Shown here: piece after piece, positions 1 through 6,674 of the stretch
Layout: every line of letters starts with the position of its first letter
How positions within the stretch are numbered: the stretch's first letter is position 1
NCBI GenBank assembly: GCA_046542255.1
Contig: JBKHBT010000066.1
Location: forward strand, 1 to 18,371
From: JBKHBT01 sp046542255
GTDB taxonomy: Bacteria > UBP14 > UBA6098 > JBKHBT01
Reading direction: 5' to 3'
Length of the DNA: 18,371 bases
Made by a program: the position numbers and the translations under genes
The notes under the pieces: model-generated
Told to the model about the DNA's origin: nothing
The model's database searches: none
The model's input: the letters and a program-made list of their open reading frames with translations, nothing else

Positions 1-34
1 AAAATATTTATAAACAATCTATTGCAGGAGCAAC

Positions 35-2131
35 ATGAAGAAACTTATCGTGTCATTGGCCTTTCTGTTTTGTATCATTTCTATTTTCGGCAATCTTATC
101 ACAAATTCAAGATTTGATTCGGGTAGTTCAGGATGGTTTGAATTAACTGATCCCGACTCTTTGGAAATGGGATACATTCAGAGATGGTGTAGTGATTGTG
201 GGAGAAGTTCCACCGGTGGATTTCATCTATATCTGCCTGATGAGGCGGGGCGATATCTGGGCTATGGTTTTGTGATAACGGAATTTGAACCAGAGCAAAT
301 ATATAAGCTTTCTTATGATGTGAAATACAATTGCATTGCACCGCCTCATATTACATGCCTTTTTCTGAATGAATCGATGGAAGTAGTAGGCGATGCTAAT
401 AGGATTGCAATAGCTGGCGAAGGCGATTGGCGAAGAATCGAGTTGCATGTTCATGTGCCGGACTCTATCGGTGCACTTATTGTAGGCTTTGCAGCTTATG
501 CAGAAGGCGAGTACTGGTTCGATAATTGCTCTTTATCTATCGCCGATACTTCATATCGTGATATCATCATCGATTTTGACAATGAGATTGGAATGATCAG
601 GAATCTATCTGGAATAAATTGTGGCCCGAAAATTCCAAATTCAACCCTGGATCTGACTGAAGGATTTGAGAATCTTCAAATCCCCATGATAAGGACTCAT
701 GACTGGTATGGCCCGGGCGATAGGCATGTCATATTCCCTGATTGGGATGCCGACCCCGAAGACCCTTCAAATTATGATTTTGCTTCCACGGATACATTCG
801 TAACTTCGATAGTAGATTTCGGTGGAGAAGTATTTTTCAGACTTGGCGAAAGCTGGCCAACCTCGGCCGATTCTTTCAATTCTCCGCCGCCGGATAATGA
901 TGTTTGGGCAAAGGTTTGCAAAAATATCGTGCGTCATTATAACGATGGTTGGGCCGATGGATTTTATTATGACATCAATTACTGGGAAATCTGGAATGAA
1001 CCAGACCTCGATATTTTCTGGACAGGGACTTCTGAAGAGTACTATGAGATGTATATAACAGTTGCCGAGACATTAAAAGCCTATGACCCATCGCTCAAAA
1101 TAGGCGGGCCATGTGTGGCTGATGTTTTCAATCGAAATTATATAGATGGTTTCATCGATGCTATCGATTCGGCCGGCATTGGGCTGGATTTTTTCTCATG
1201 GCATTGGTATGAGCCGAAAACGCCCTATAATATCTATAGCGCCAATAAAGCTCTGAAACAATATCTAGGCTATAGAGGCTATGGCGATATCGAAATTATC
1301 CAAAATGAATGGAATATGACAGTTTTCGAAGTGACGGAAGATTTTGAATTCGAACCAGTTTTCGAGCTTGCAAATACATCGATAAATGCAGCTTTTTGCG
1401 CTGGAATGCTTACTCTTTTCCAGGATGCTCCTATTGAGCATCTCATGAGATATCGTGCTAATAATGAACTTTTTGGCCTATTTCTCGATGAAGATACATA
1501 CACCTATTCAGGAAAGTCATTCGAACTATTCACTGAATTATATGATAGGCCGGTACGTGTCGAAGCATTGAATAGCTCGGAATCTTGCTGTGCAGAATCG
1601 ACTTCTATGGCCATAATCGCCGGAAAAGATGATCATGAAATCGCCATCTTGATTGCCGATTGGTCATCGAATAGAAATGGATACAATCTTACGGTAAATA
1701 ATCTTCCCGAAGATGTTGAATATAAATATGAAGTCATAGCCCTAAATGATAGCATTTTTTCGGAAATAGTTGATTCAGCAATTTTTATCTCAGATGGAAG
1801 TTTTGAAATTTCAGTACCGATGAGGGCACCGGCTACAAATCTTATAAAGCTATATGATATTAGCGGTTCTATAATTGCCGAAGAGGATATTTTTATCGAA
1901 GAGCAGTTTATAGTTTGGCCGAACCCTTTTGAAAATGAGCTTCATATTCTAACCAATGAGAATAAAACTATAGAGATTTACAATATTTTGGGCAATCTGG
2001 TCGATCGAGTCAAGCCTGGAAGTGGGAGCGAGTATATTTGGTACCCATCCGATAAGCTTGAAAGCGGAATCTATTTTATTCGAGGCCAATTTTCGAATGT
2101 GAGCTGCAAGACTATTTTATATGTAGATTGA
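35..2131 (+). CDS. Secreted GH39-like glycoside hydrolase with N-terminal CBM-like domain and T9SS sorting tail
   Basis: Probable exported polysaccharide- or oligosaccharide-degrading enzyme of 698 residues. The start is ATG 35, preceded by AGGAG at 26-30. A signal peptide covers about residues 1-19. Residues 20-170 look like a jelly-roll carbohydrate-binding module, with an N-L-I-x-N opening and a final Y-W-F-D-N strand as in CBM4/9-like folds. Residues 175-530 resemble a clan GH-A barrel: W-N-E-P-D at 320-324 gives acid/base Glu322, and N-E-W-N around Glu425 gives the nucleophile, the spacing seen in GH39 beta-xylosidase/iduronidase-like enzymes. A beta-sandwich stretch follows. The last ~71 residues (W-P-N-P-F at 628-632, G-I-Y-F-I-R near the end) are a type IX secretion sorting domain, so the protein is inferred to be released or surface-anchored. 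The family is a motif-level call; other clan GH-A families are possible and the substrate is unknown. It stands alone, with no sugar transport or regulatory gene beside it. Confidence 0.82.
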   Translation: MKKLIVSLAFLFCIISIFGNLITNSRFDSGSSGWFELTDPDSLEMGYIQRWCSDCGRSSTGGFHLYLPDEAGRYLGYGFVITEFEPEQIYKLSYDVKYNCIAPPHITCLFLNESMEVVGDANRIAIAGEGDWRRIELHVHVPDSIGALIVGFAAYAEGEYWFDNCSLSIADTSYRDIIIDFDNEIGMIRNLSGINCGPKIPNSTLDLTEGFENLQIPMIRTHDWYGPGDRHVIFPDWDADPEDPSNYDFASTDTFVTSIVDFGGEVFFRLGESWPTSADSFNSPPPDNDVWAKVCKNIVRHYNDGWADGFYYDINYWEIWNEPDLDIFWTGTSEEYYEMYITVAETLKAYDPSLKIGGPCVADVFNRNYIDGFIDAIDSAGIGLDFFSWHWYEPKTPYNIYSANKALKQYLGYRGYGDIEIIQNEWNMTVFEVTEDFEFEPVFELANTSINAAFCAGMLTLFQDAPIEHLMRYRANNELFGLFLDEDTYTYSGKSFELFTELYDRPVRVEALNSSESCCAESTSMAIIAGKDDHEIAILIADWSSNRNGYNLTVNNLPEDVEYKYEVIALNDSIFSEIVDSAIFISDGSFEISVPMRAPATNLIKLYDISGSIIAEEDIFIEEQFIVWPNPFENELHILTNENKTIEIYNILGNLVDRVKPGSGSEYIWYPSDKLESGIYFIRGQFSNVSCKTILYVD

Positions 2132-2226
2132 TTTGGAAAATTGCAAAAAAAAAATAGATATATCAGTTTGCTATCCTAAAAAAGCGAGAATAAAACTAAT
2201 AATTATGATAATTCCACAAAAATAAA

Positions 2227-2253
2227 TAAACTCAAAGACTAAATAGTCGAAAA
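2227..2253 (+). promoter_or_regulatory. Possible sigma-28 (FliA-type) promoter upstream of cheD
   Basis: TAAA at 2227-2230, a 15-nt spacer and GTCGAAAA at 2246-2253 match the FliA consensus TAAA-N15-GCCGATAA at 4/4 and 6/8 positions with exact spacing. It lies about 95 bp upstream of cheD in an otherwise gene-free 217-bp AT-rich gap. A small hairpin (6-bp arms 2279-2284 and 2288-2293) follows. The motif is short and AT-rich DNA gives chance hits, so this is a hypothesis, helped by a similar site upstream of mcp. Confidence 0.35.
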
Positions 2254-2348
2254 TATCTATGAAAGGAGTATTTTAGGCCTTTCTTATAGAAAGATAAGCA
2301 TATGTTTACTAAAATTATATATTACATTTCATATAACAGGAAATTTCT

Positions 2349-2831
2349 ATGAAGATTGTTAGTATCGGCGAAATGATTGTTTCAAATGATAAAGATGAGG
2401 TATTGAAAACTTTTGCTCTGGGGATGAGTGTGGCTCTAATTATTCACGATAAGTCGAATAATAATTATGGTCTTGTCCATATCGCATTGCCAAATGCTAA
2501 GGTCAATCGGAAAAAGGCGCAATATTCTCCCGGGCATTTTGCCGACACTGCTGTTAATGAGCTTTTGAAAATTATTAAAAAAGAATCTATGGCATATAAG
2601 CAAGAAAATATCGAAGCAAAAATTATTGGTGGCGCTAATGTAGAAAGCTTGCGAGATACATTCAAAATCGGAAAAAGAACATTATTAGAGGTAAAAAAGC
2701 AATTATGGAAGCATAAGATTCATTCAATAAGAGAGGATACTGGCGGAAACATTAGCCGTACGGTTAGTATTGATATTTCCACAGGCGAGGTAATTGTTTC
2801 TGTAGCAGGACGGGGAGAATGGAAAATTTAG
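2349..2831 (+). CDS. cheD: CheD-family chemoreceptor glutamine deamidase homologue lacking the catalytic cysteine
   Basis: CheD proteins deamidate selected glutamines on chemoreceptors and, in many species, bind the phosphatase CheC. This 160-residue protein aligns along its full length with the family: the N-terminal I-G-E segment, the L-G-x-x-V-A strand, G-L-V-H-I-A-L-P, a Y-S-P-G-H-F-A-D-T-A-V helix start, A-K-I-I-G-G-A, and a closing E-D-T-G-G-N...R-T-V strand. In Thermotoga CheD, as I recall it, the triad is Thr21-Cys27-His44. Here Thr21 and His44 are kept at the same numbers, but position 27 is Ser (codon AGT at 2427-2429) and the protein has no cysteine at all. Deamidase activity is therefore doubtful; a binding or regulatory role, or a serine nucleophile, are alternatives. 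Start ATG 2349 has a modest AGGAAA at 2338-2343. It is followed after 36 bp by the HDOD gene, probably in one transcript, about 4 kb from the main che operon. Confidence 0.9.
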   Translation: MKIVSIGEMIVSNDKDEVLKTFALGMSVALIIHDKSNNNYGLVHIALPNAKVNRKKAQYSPGHFADTAVNELLKIIKKESMAYKQENIEAKIIGGANVESLRDTFKIGKRTLLEVKKQLWKHKIHSIREDTGGNISRTVSIDISTGEVIVSVAGRGEWKI

Positions 2832-2867
2832 ATATATATGAATTAATAATAAAAAGAGGAGTTGAAG

Positions 2868-3740
2868 ATGTCTGAGATGACCAATCAGAAGACAGCTATT
2901 CTTGAGAAAATCAAGAATACTCAACCTCTCTCATACAGCGCTATGAAGCTGATGGAAATTATTGCAGAAGAGGATCATTCCATTCAGGATATCCTGAAAA
3001 TTGTTGAGAGTGATTCTATTTTGACAGCCAATATCCTTAAGGTAGTCAATTCTGCATCCTTCGGCCTGATGTCCGAGATCGATTCGATTTCCAGAGCTGT
3101 TGCATATGTGGGCGATAAGGTTATTGTCGGTATGGCTATCGCATCATGCTCTGGAGATATTTATAATCATCCACTCGAAGGTTATAGCGCTGAGACGAGA
3201 GCAATTTTGTGGAAACACAGCTTAAAAACAGCAATCGCATCAAGAGAAATCGCCAATTATGCATTCAAGAAAATTTCGCGTGAGGTAGCATATACTGCTG
3301 GTATTTTGCATGATATTGGCAAAGCTATGATTTCTGATTATCTAGGCGGAGTAAAACCTGTGATATTGGAAGTTCTGAAAAATCAGAAGGTTAGCGATTA
3401 TCTCAAAGTAGAATATGAAACGATAGGAACGACACATTGTGAGACCGGCCATGAACTTGCCAAACATTGGAAACTTCCCGAAGTATATCAGGATGTGATC
3501 AATTATCATCATTATCCTTACAAAGCAAGTGAAAAGCACCGTGATATGGCTTATGTTGTTCATCTTGGCGATATGGTAGCCATGATGGGCGGAACAGGCA
3601 CAGGAATCGACACTTTGCAATACCAATTGGATAAAGATTATGATAATTTTGTATCTATCGGCGCCGAGGAGATCGAACGCATGATTCTCGATGTAGAGGA
3701 GGATTTTCAGAAGACATCGGAAGCTCTCTTCATAGAATAG
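2868..3740 (+). CDS. HDOD-domain signalling protein
   Basis: 290-residue cytosolic protein made almost entirely of one HDOD domain, a helical relative of HD phosphohydrolases found in bacterial signalling proteins and often tied to motility or cyclic-di-GMP networks. I chose ATG 2868 because AGAGGAG (2855-2861) sits 6 nt upstream; the in-frame TTG at 2862 abuts that site. The N-terminal half (residues 10-95) has the typical pattern with V-V-N-S-A-S-F and a conserved D-S-I-S-R-A-V-x-x-V-G segment. The C-terminal half keeps several HD-type residues: W-K-H (His117), L-H-D-I-G-K (His148, Asp149), H195, Y-H-H-Y-P (214-215) and L-G-D (Asp235). Many HDOD proteins retain such residues, so this alone does not prove catalysis. 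No receiver or EAL domain is fused to it. The position behind cheD suggests a chemotaxis or motility role, which is inference. Confidence 0.88.
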   Translation: MSEMTNQKTAILEKIKNTQPLSYSAMKLMEIIAEEDHSIQDILKIVESDSILTANILKVVNSASFGLMSEIDSISRAVAYVGDKVIVGMAIASCSGDIYNHPLEGYSAETRAILWKHSLKTAIASREIANYAFKKISREVAYTAGILHDIGKAMISDYLGGVKPVILEVLKNQKVSDYLKVEYETIGTTHCETGHELAKHWKLPEVYQDVINYHHYPYKASEKHRDMAYVVHLGDMVAMMGGTGTGIDTLQYQLDKDYDNFVSIGAEEIERMILDVEEDFQKTSEALFIE

Positions 3741-3818
3741 AGTACAGGTACACAAACTTTGATTTATTCTTATATTTGCATATATCGTCTATCAATTATT
3801 TTTCCCTATAATTTTTAC

Positions 3819-3846
3819 TTGACGTAGATAATTAATATTATATCTT
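3819..3846 (+). promoter_or_regulatory. Likely sigma-70 promoter for tRNA-Ser
   Basis: TTGACG at 3819-3824 (5/6 to consensus) and TATCTT at 3841-3846 (4/6) with a 16-nt spacer lie upstream of the tRNA at 3885. The predicted 5' leader of about 30 nt contains a 6-bp TGCGCA hairpin (3855-3860 with 3867-3872). An alternative -10 is TATATC at 3839. Confidence 0.45.
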
Positions 3847-3884
3847 TTATTTGCTGCGCATCAGTTTGCGCAATTTTAATTTTT

Positions 3885-3972
3885 GGAGAGGTGGCCGAGT
3901 GGCTGAAGGCAGCTGCCTGCTAAGCAGTTATACCTTTAACGGGTATCCGGGGTTCGAATCCCCGCCTCTCCG
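3885..3972 (+). tRNA. tRNA-Ser, anticodon GCU
   Basis: Complete 88-nt cloverleaf. The acceptor arms GGAGAGG (3885-3891) and CCTCTCC (3965-3971) pair perfectly, with G3972 as discriminator base. The D-arm starts G-C-C-G-A-G. The anticodon stem encloses loop CTGCTAA with anticodon GCT at 3919-3921, reading AGC and AGU. A long variable arm (around 3929-3948) marks a class II serine tRNA. The T-arm GGGG-TTCGAAT-CCCC is canonical. The 3' CCA is not encoded, so it must be added after transcription. Confidence 0.97.
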
Positions 3973-3983
3973 TTTCTTTTTTC
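3973..3983 (+). terminator. T-rich tract after tRNA-Ser
   Basis: TTTC followed by six T directly after the tRNA could end transcription or mark the 3' trailer. There is no separate stem besides the tRNA acceptor and T arms, so this is a weak call. Confidence 0.3.
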
Positions 3984-4004
3984 TAATCAATCGCAAAATT
4001 AGGC

Positions 4005-4034
4005 TTGACAAGGGACTGGGGCTTATCCTATAAT
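4005..4034 (+). promoter_or_regulatory. Perfect consensus sigma-70 promoter with no recognised gene downstream
   Basis: TTGACA at 4005-4010 and TATAAT at 4029-4034 are both full matches to the sigma-70 consensus with an 18-nt spacer. Transcription would start near 4041. The next ~400 nt contain no credible reading frame. The 12-mer TTATCCTATAAT that covers the -10 recurs exactly at 4175-4186. This could drive a small RNA, or be left over from a gene or element that has been lost. Confidence 0.6.
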
Positions 4035-4440
4035 ATCATACAGAAGCGTTTGTGGCCAAAATGTGTCTAAACTAGTGAAAAATAACTATTTCCCAGATAC
4101 TGAAGACAATTTAACCAAAAATTTAGCCCTAAAATCACCAAAATAGCTTCATTCCATAGCCAATAGTTTCATGGTTATCCTATAATCTTTATTGGTTTAT
4201 TTAGTCCCCCCTGAAAAACATCGTAACTCACTGATTTTTATATAGACAAGCTCTAAAAAATTGCTTATTTCCTACATGTTGAAATTTAATAAATTTTAGC
4301 AAAATGGGGGCTTTTTATGCTATCAAAAGAACCAAAATCAGAAGGTTTAGTTTGGGATGGTGATGTGGGTTGTTCAGGATCGACTATTTAGAAGGCCTTT
4401 GTCAAATGGTACCCTCGGCTTCGCTCTGCCACCGGTTTTA

Positions 4441-4544
4441 CTAATATCTTTTTTTCCTGGCTATCTTTTACATCCTTTTATATCCTGGTTCATATTCCTT
4501 CGAACCAGGATTTTGCAGGATGCGAAGGATTACCAGGATATTAG
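4441..4544. repeat. 104-bp imperfect palindrome built of ATCCT/AGGAT units
   Basis: The outer ends pair as CTAATAT (4441-4447) with ATATTAG (4538-4544). The core has perfect 10-bp arms (4482-4491 and 4502-4511, ATCCTGGTTC and its complement) around a 10-nt loop. Between them, 36-nt arms match at 27 positions. Each arm is a run of ATCCT-type units about every 8-10 nt. This type of long AGGAT-rich palindrome is, as far as I recall, scattered between genes in many FCB and candidate-phylum genomes. Confidence 0.75.
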
Positions 4545-4564
4545 AAAATAAATGTGTACTTCTT

Positions 4565-4636
4565 ATCCTGCGCATCTTTTTTATCTTTTTCCATCATGGT
4601 TCAAAATTCTTATGCCTGAATCAAGATTCGCAGGAT
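4565..4636. repeat. Second, degenerate ATCCT/AGGAT palindrome
   Basis: Perfect 8-bp outer arms ATCCTGCG (4565-4572) and CGCAGGAT (4629-4636) enclose inner arms GGTTCA and TGAATC (5/6 pairing), the same architecture as the copy at 4441-4544. Another AGGATT follows at 4640-4645. Together they form a small cluster of the same repeat family, directly left of the IS remnant. Confidence 0.6.
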
Positions 4637-4669
4637 TGTAGGATTTTCTTGAAATTATTTTAATCACAC

Positions 4670-5298
4670 TACTGTCCCAAAGAATCATAACAACCACCCC
4701 ACTTTCCCGTCATCATAACCACTTGATTTAGGTGGACTTAGCATGTTTGCTATTTCTTTTCTATCAAGCAATGAGTGGTTAATTTTGCGAATTAGGCTCA
4801 TAATATTTGACAGTTTGGAGCAAACTGTCTTAGGAGTTTTCTACGAAAACTCCAACCTAAAGCATGGAAGTTGTCGCAACCCAAAGCTGAGTCTCAATCG
4901 AATTACGATTGCGGCCCAGAAAGCGTTTGATTTTCAAGTTCTGCTTAATCCATTTAAAGGAAACTACCAAAGAGTTTTGCCGGGCAAAACACTACTGGCA
5001 TCGATCAGGCAATTTGCTTTGGCTTCGCATCTCCACAAGGTTCGTAAAAAAGAATTGTCATCAATCTTTTGCAGGTTATTTTCTTGACATATTTGTTGGC
5101 GGATTTAACTTTAACGATACGGTCGAATGCAAGTCGATCTATAAAATAACTGGAGCCATACAGACTCGGTTTATTGATTTGGGCTAGGATTGTTGGCAAA
5201 AACTCATTTGGCGTAACTCCTTTCGTATTAGGTTTTTATCTACTAATAATATAAGGTGGTTACGCAAGAAACTCTAGCCTTTTTTCTTCGGGACAGTA
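4670..5298 (-). mobile_element. Internally deleted IS4-type insertion sequence with both terminal inverted repeats
   Basis: The 15-bp ends TACTGTCCCAAAGAA (4670-4684) and, on the opposite strand, TACTGTCCCGAAGAA (5298-5284) match at 14 of 15 positions and bound a 629-bp segment. Inside, the minus strand carries the N-terminal and C-terminal parts of one transposase with the middle missing. A target-site duplication is not clear: only the trinucleotide ACT is shared at the two borders. An intact IS of this type would be roughly 1.3 kb or more, so about half is lost. Without a transposase it can move only if one is supplied from elsewhere. Confidence 0.8.
4685..5217 (-). pseudogene. Fragmented IS4-family DDE transposase (N- and C-terminal ends only)
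   Basis: Reading the minus strand, 5217-5008 encodes an N-terminal region with an I-L-A-Q-I-N start and K-Y-V-K-K-I-T-C-K-R-L, followed by a TGA at 5005-5007. After a short unrelated stretch, 4964-4863 encodes F-K-W-I-K-Q-N-L-K-I-K-R-F-L-G and then Q-L-W-V-A, the hallmark C-terminal helix of IS4-type transposases next to their YREK glutamate. A frameshift and a TAG follow. The frame then resumes as I-M-S-L-I-R and L-L-D-R-K-E-I, ending at TGA 4685-4687. About 200 residues containing the first catalytic Asp residues are missing. The upstream AAAGGAG lies close to an ACG, possibly a mutated start. Plus-strand frames across this segment are shadows. Confidence 0.8.
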
Positions 5299-5333
5299 CT
5301 ATGTTTCATTTATTTTTAAGGAGGAATAACTCT

Positions 5334-6545
5334 ATGCTAAAAGAAAAATGTACCGCCTATCTGGATTTTCTTTGTAATAAAATCGATAGCCGGAGAGTCG
5401 GTAGTAAAGGAAACATCGCATCGACCGACTATTGCAAAGAGATTTTCGAATCCTTCGGCTGGAATACCGAGATGACTGCCCTGGATGTTATCGATTGGCA
5501 AGAAAACGGCGCAATATTATCAATCGATGGTGAAGAGTTCGATGTATTGCCGAGTCCTTATTCTGTGGGGTGTGATGTGAAGGGCGAATTAATCAAGATT
5601 TCGAATATCGAAGAGCTTGAAAAGGCAGATTTGTCCAACAAAATCGTGTTTTTCCACGGCCAAATTGCCAAAGAACAGCTTATGCCAAAAAGCTTCGTGT
5701 TTTATAATCCTAAAGAGCATCAAAAGATAATTGCATTTCTTGAAGAAAAGAGGCCCCTTGCAATAATCAGCGCAACTGGCAGAAATGCTGCTTTGGCTGG
5801 CGGAGTGTATCCATTTCCTCTCATCGAAGACGGAGATTTCGATATTCCATCGGTTTATACGACGGAAGAAGTTGGTGAGGTAATTGCAAAGAAAACCGGA
5901 ATGATTGCTCAACTTGTATCCGAAGCCAGAAGGATACCTTCGAAGGCTTACAATGTAATCGGCAAAAAAGGCAAAAATCCGGCACAGAGAGTTGTGGTAA
6001 CCGCACATATCGATGCCAAAATGGGAACACCCGGTGCAATCGATAATGCCACTGGTGTGATAGTGCTATTGCTTCTTGCGGAGCTTATGAAAGACTATAA
6101 TGGCGAGAAAATGATAGAGCTTGTGGCATTCAATGGCGAGGACTATTATTCAGTGCCTGGACAAATGGCTTTTGTGGCAAAAAATCAGGATAAATTCGAC
6201 CAGATCGAGCTTAATATCAATATCGATGGCGCTGGTTTGAAAAATAGCAAATCAGCTATCTCATTTTATGATTTACCAGATAATTTCCAGGCGAATGCCA
6301 GAGAAACGATTGAGAAATTCGATGGTTTGGTCAAAGGCGCACAATGGCCGCAAGGCGATCATAGCATATTTTTGCAATTTGGTTGCCCGGCGATTGCAGT
6401 AAGTTCGGAATGGTTCATAGAACATGTCGATAATCAGGATATCACGCATACGCCGAAAGACAAGCCTGAGATTGTAGATTGCGATAGGGTAGTAGAGATT
6501 GCAAAGGGTCTTGCGTATTTTCTACAGCAATTAGATCAGGTTTAA
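5334..6545 (+). CDS. M28-family zinc metallopeptidase (aminopeptidase-like)
   Basis: 403-residue probable cytosolic peptidase with two metal ions. The metal-site pattern is complete: H-I-D (His225, Asp227), A-I-D-N-A-T-G (Asp237), N-G-E-D (base Glu269, Asp270 where many M28 enzymes have Glu), N-I-D-G (Asp298) and T-H-T-P-K-D (His372). N-G-E-D with an acidic second residue is a known M28 variant. Residues ~75-200 form an inserted PA-like or lid region. I chose ATG 5334 because AAGGAGG (5318-5324) is 9 nt upstream. The longer frames starting at GTG 5256 or ATG 5301 begin inside, or at the border of, the IS remnant and have no such site. No signal peptide is visible. The peptide substrate is unknown. 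The gene stands alone, and its native upstream region has been replaced by the IS end. Confidence 0.87.
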   Translation: MLKEKCTAYLDFLCNKIDSRRVGSKGNIASTDYCKEIFESFGWNTEMTALDVIDWQENGAILSIDGEEFDVLPSPYSVGCDVKGELIKISNIEELEKADLSNKIVFFHGQIAKEQLMPKSFVFYNPKEHQKIIAFLEEKRPLAIISATGRNAALAGGVYPFPLIEDGDFDIPSVYTTEEVGEVIAKKTGMIAQLVSEARRIPSKAYNVIGKKGKNPAQRVVVTAHIDAKMGTPGAIDNATGVIVLLLLAELMKDYNGEKMIELVAFNGEDYYSVPGQMAFVAKNQDKFDQIELNINIDGAGLKNSKSAISFYDLPDNFQANARETIEKFDGLVKGAQWPQGDHSIFLQFGCPAIAVSSEWFIEHVDNQDITHTPKDKPEIVDCDRVVEIAKGLAYFLQQLDQV

Positions 6546-6576
6546 TGATTGAATATATATTTTTTGATATGTCAAG

Positions 6577-6618
6577 AACTGGGTATATTGACGTGTTATT
6601 GTTGAATATATTCTCAGT
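6577..6618. terminator. Weak inverted repeat between convergent M28 peptidase and cheY genes
   Basis: AACTG and ATATT on the left arm pair with AATAT and CAGTT on the right arm across a bulged stem in the 129-bp convergent gap. It is AT-rich and lacks a clean T-run, so a shared terminator function is only a guess. An imperfect 13-nt direct repeat (around 6638-6650 and 6657-6669, 11/13) lies beside it. Confidence 0.25.
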
Positions 6619-6674
6619 TTAGAAAATACCATGCACCCAATTATCCGGCCTAATAGAAATTACCTGGCCTCATC

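Larger units (their letters stand above)
3984..4669. other. Gene-free, repeat-rich stretch between tRNA-Ser and the IS remnant
   Basis: About 690 bp without a believable coding region. Short open frames here (for example 4357-4551) have no ribosome-binding site and run straight through a palindrome. Contents from left to right: the consensus promoter at 4005-4034; AT-rich sequence with a C6 tract near 4206-4211 and a G5 tract near 4306-4310; a GC-richer patch at 4408-4435 (core CTCGGCTTCGCTC) that resembles dispersed intergenic repeats; and two ATCCT/AGGAT palindromes at 4441-4544 and 4565-4636. Confidence 0.6.

Noticed and set aside
4357..4551. 64-codon plus-strand frame
   Set aside because: It runs through the AGGAT palindrome, has no ribosome-binding site and gives a low-complexity product.
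4441..4645. CRISPR-like regular repetition of AGGAT units
   Set aside because: The units are only 5-7 bp, are arranged as palindromes on both strands and have no uniform spacers or nearby cas genes.
4743..5187. Plus-strand open frames of 114 and 92 codons between the palindromes and the peptidase gene
   Set aside because: They lie on the opposite strand of the IS4-type transposase remnant, lack ribosome-binding sites and show no domain pattern.
4670..5298. Integron attC-type cassette array, considered because of the many hairpins
   Set aside because: The minus strand translates to IS4-type transposase ends, and the terminal repeats explain the borders; no integrase or attC core sites are visible.
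5334..6545. Loss of a catalytic residue in the M28 peptidase (N-G-E-D instead of N-G-E-E)
   Set aside because: Asp at this metal position is a known variant in M28 peptidases, and all other metal and base residues are present.
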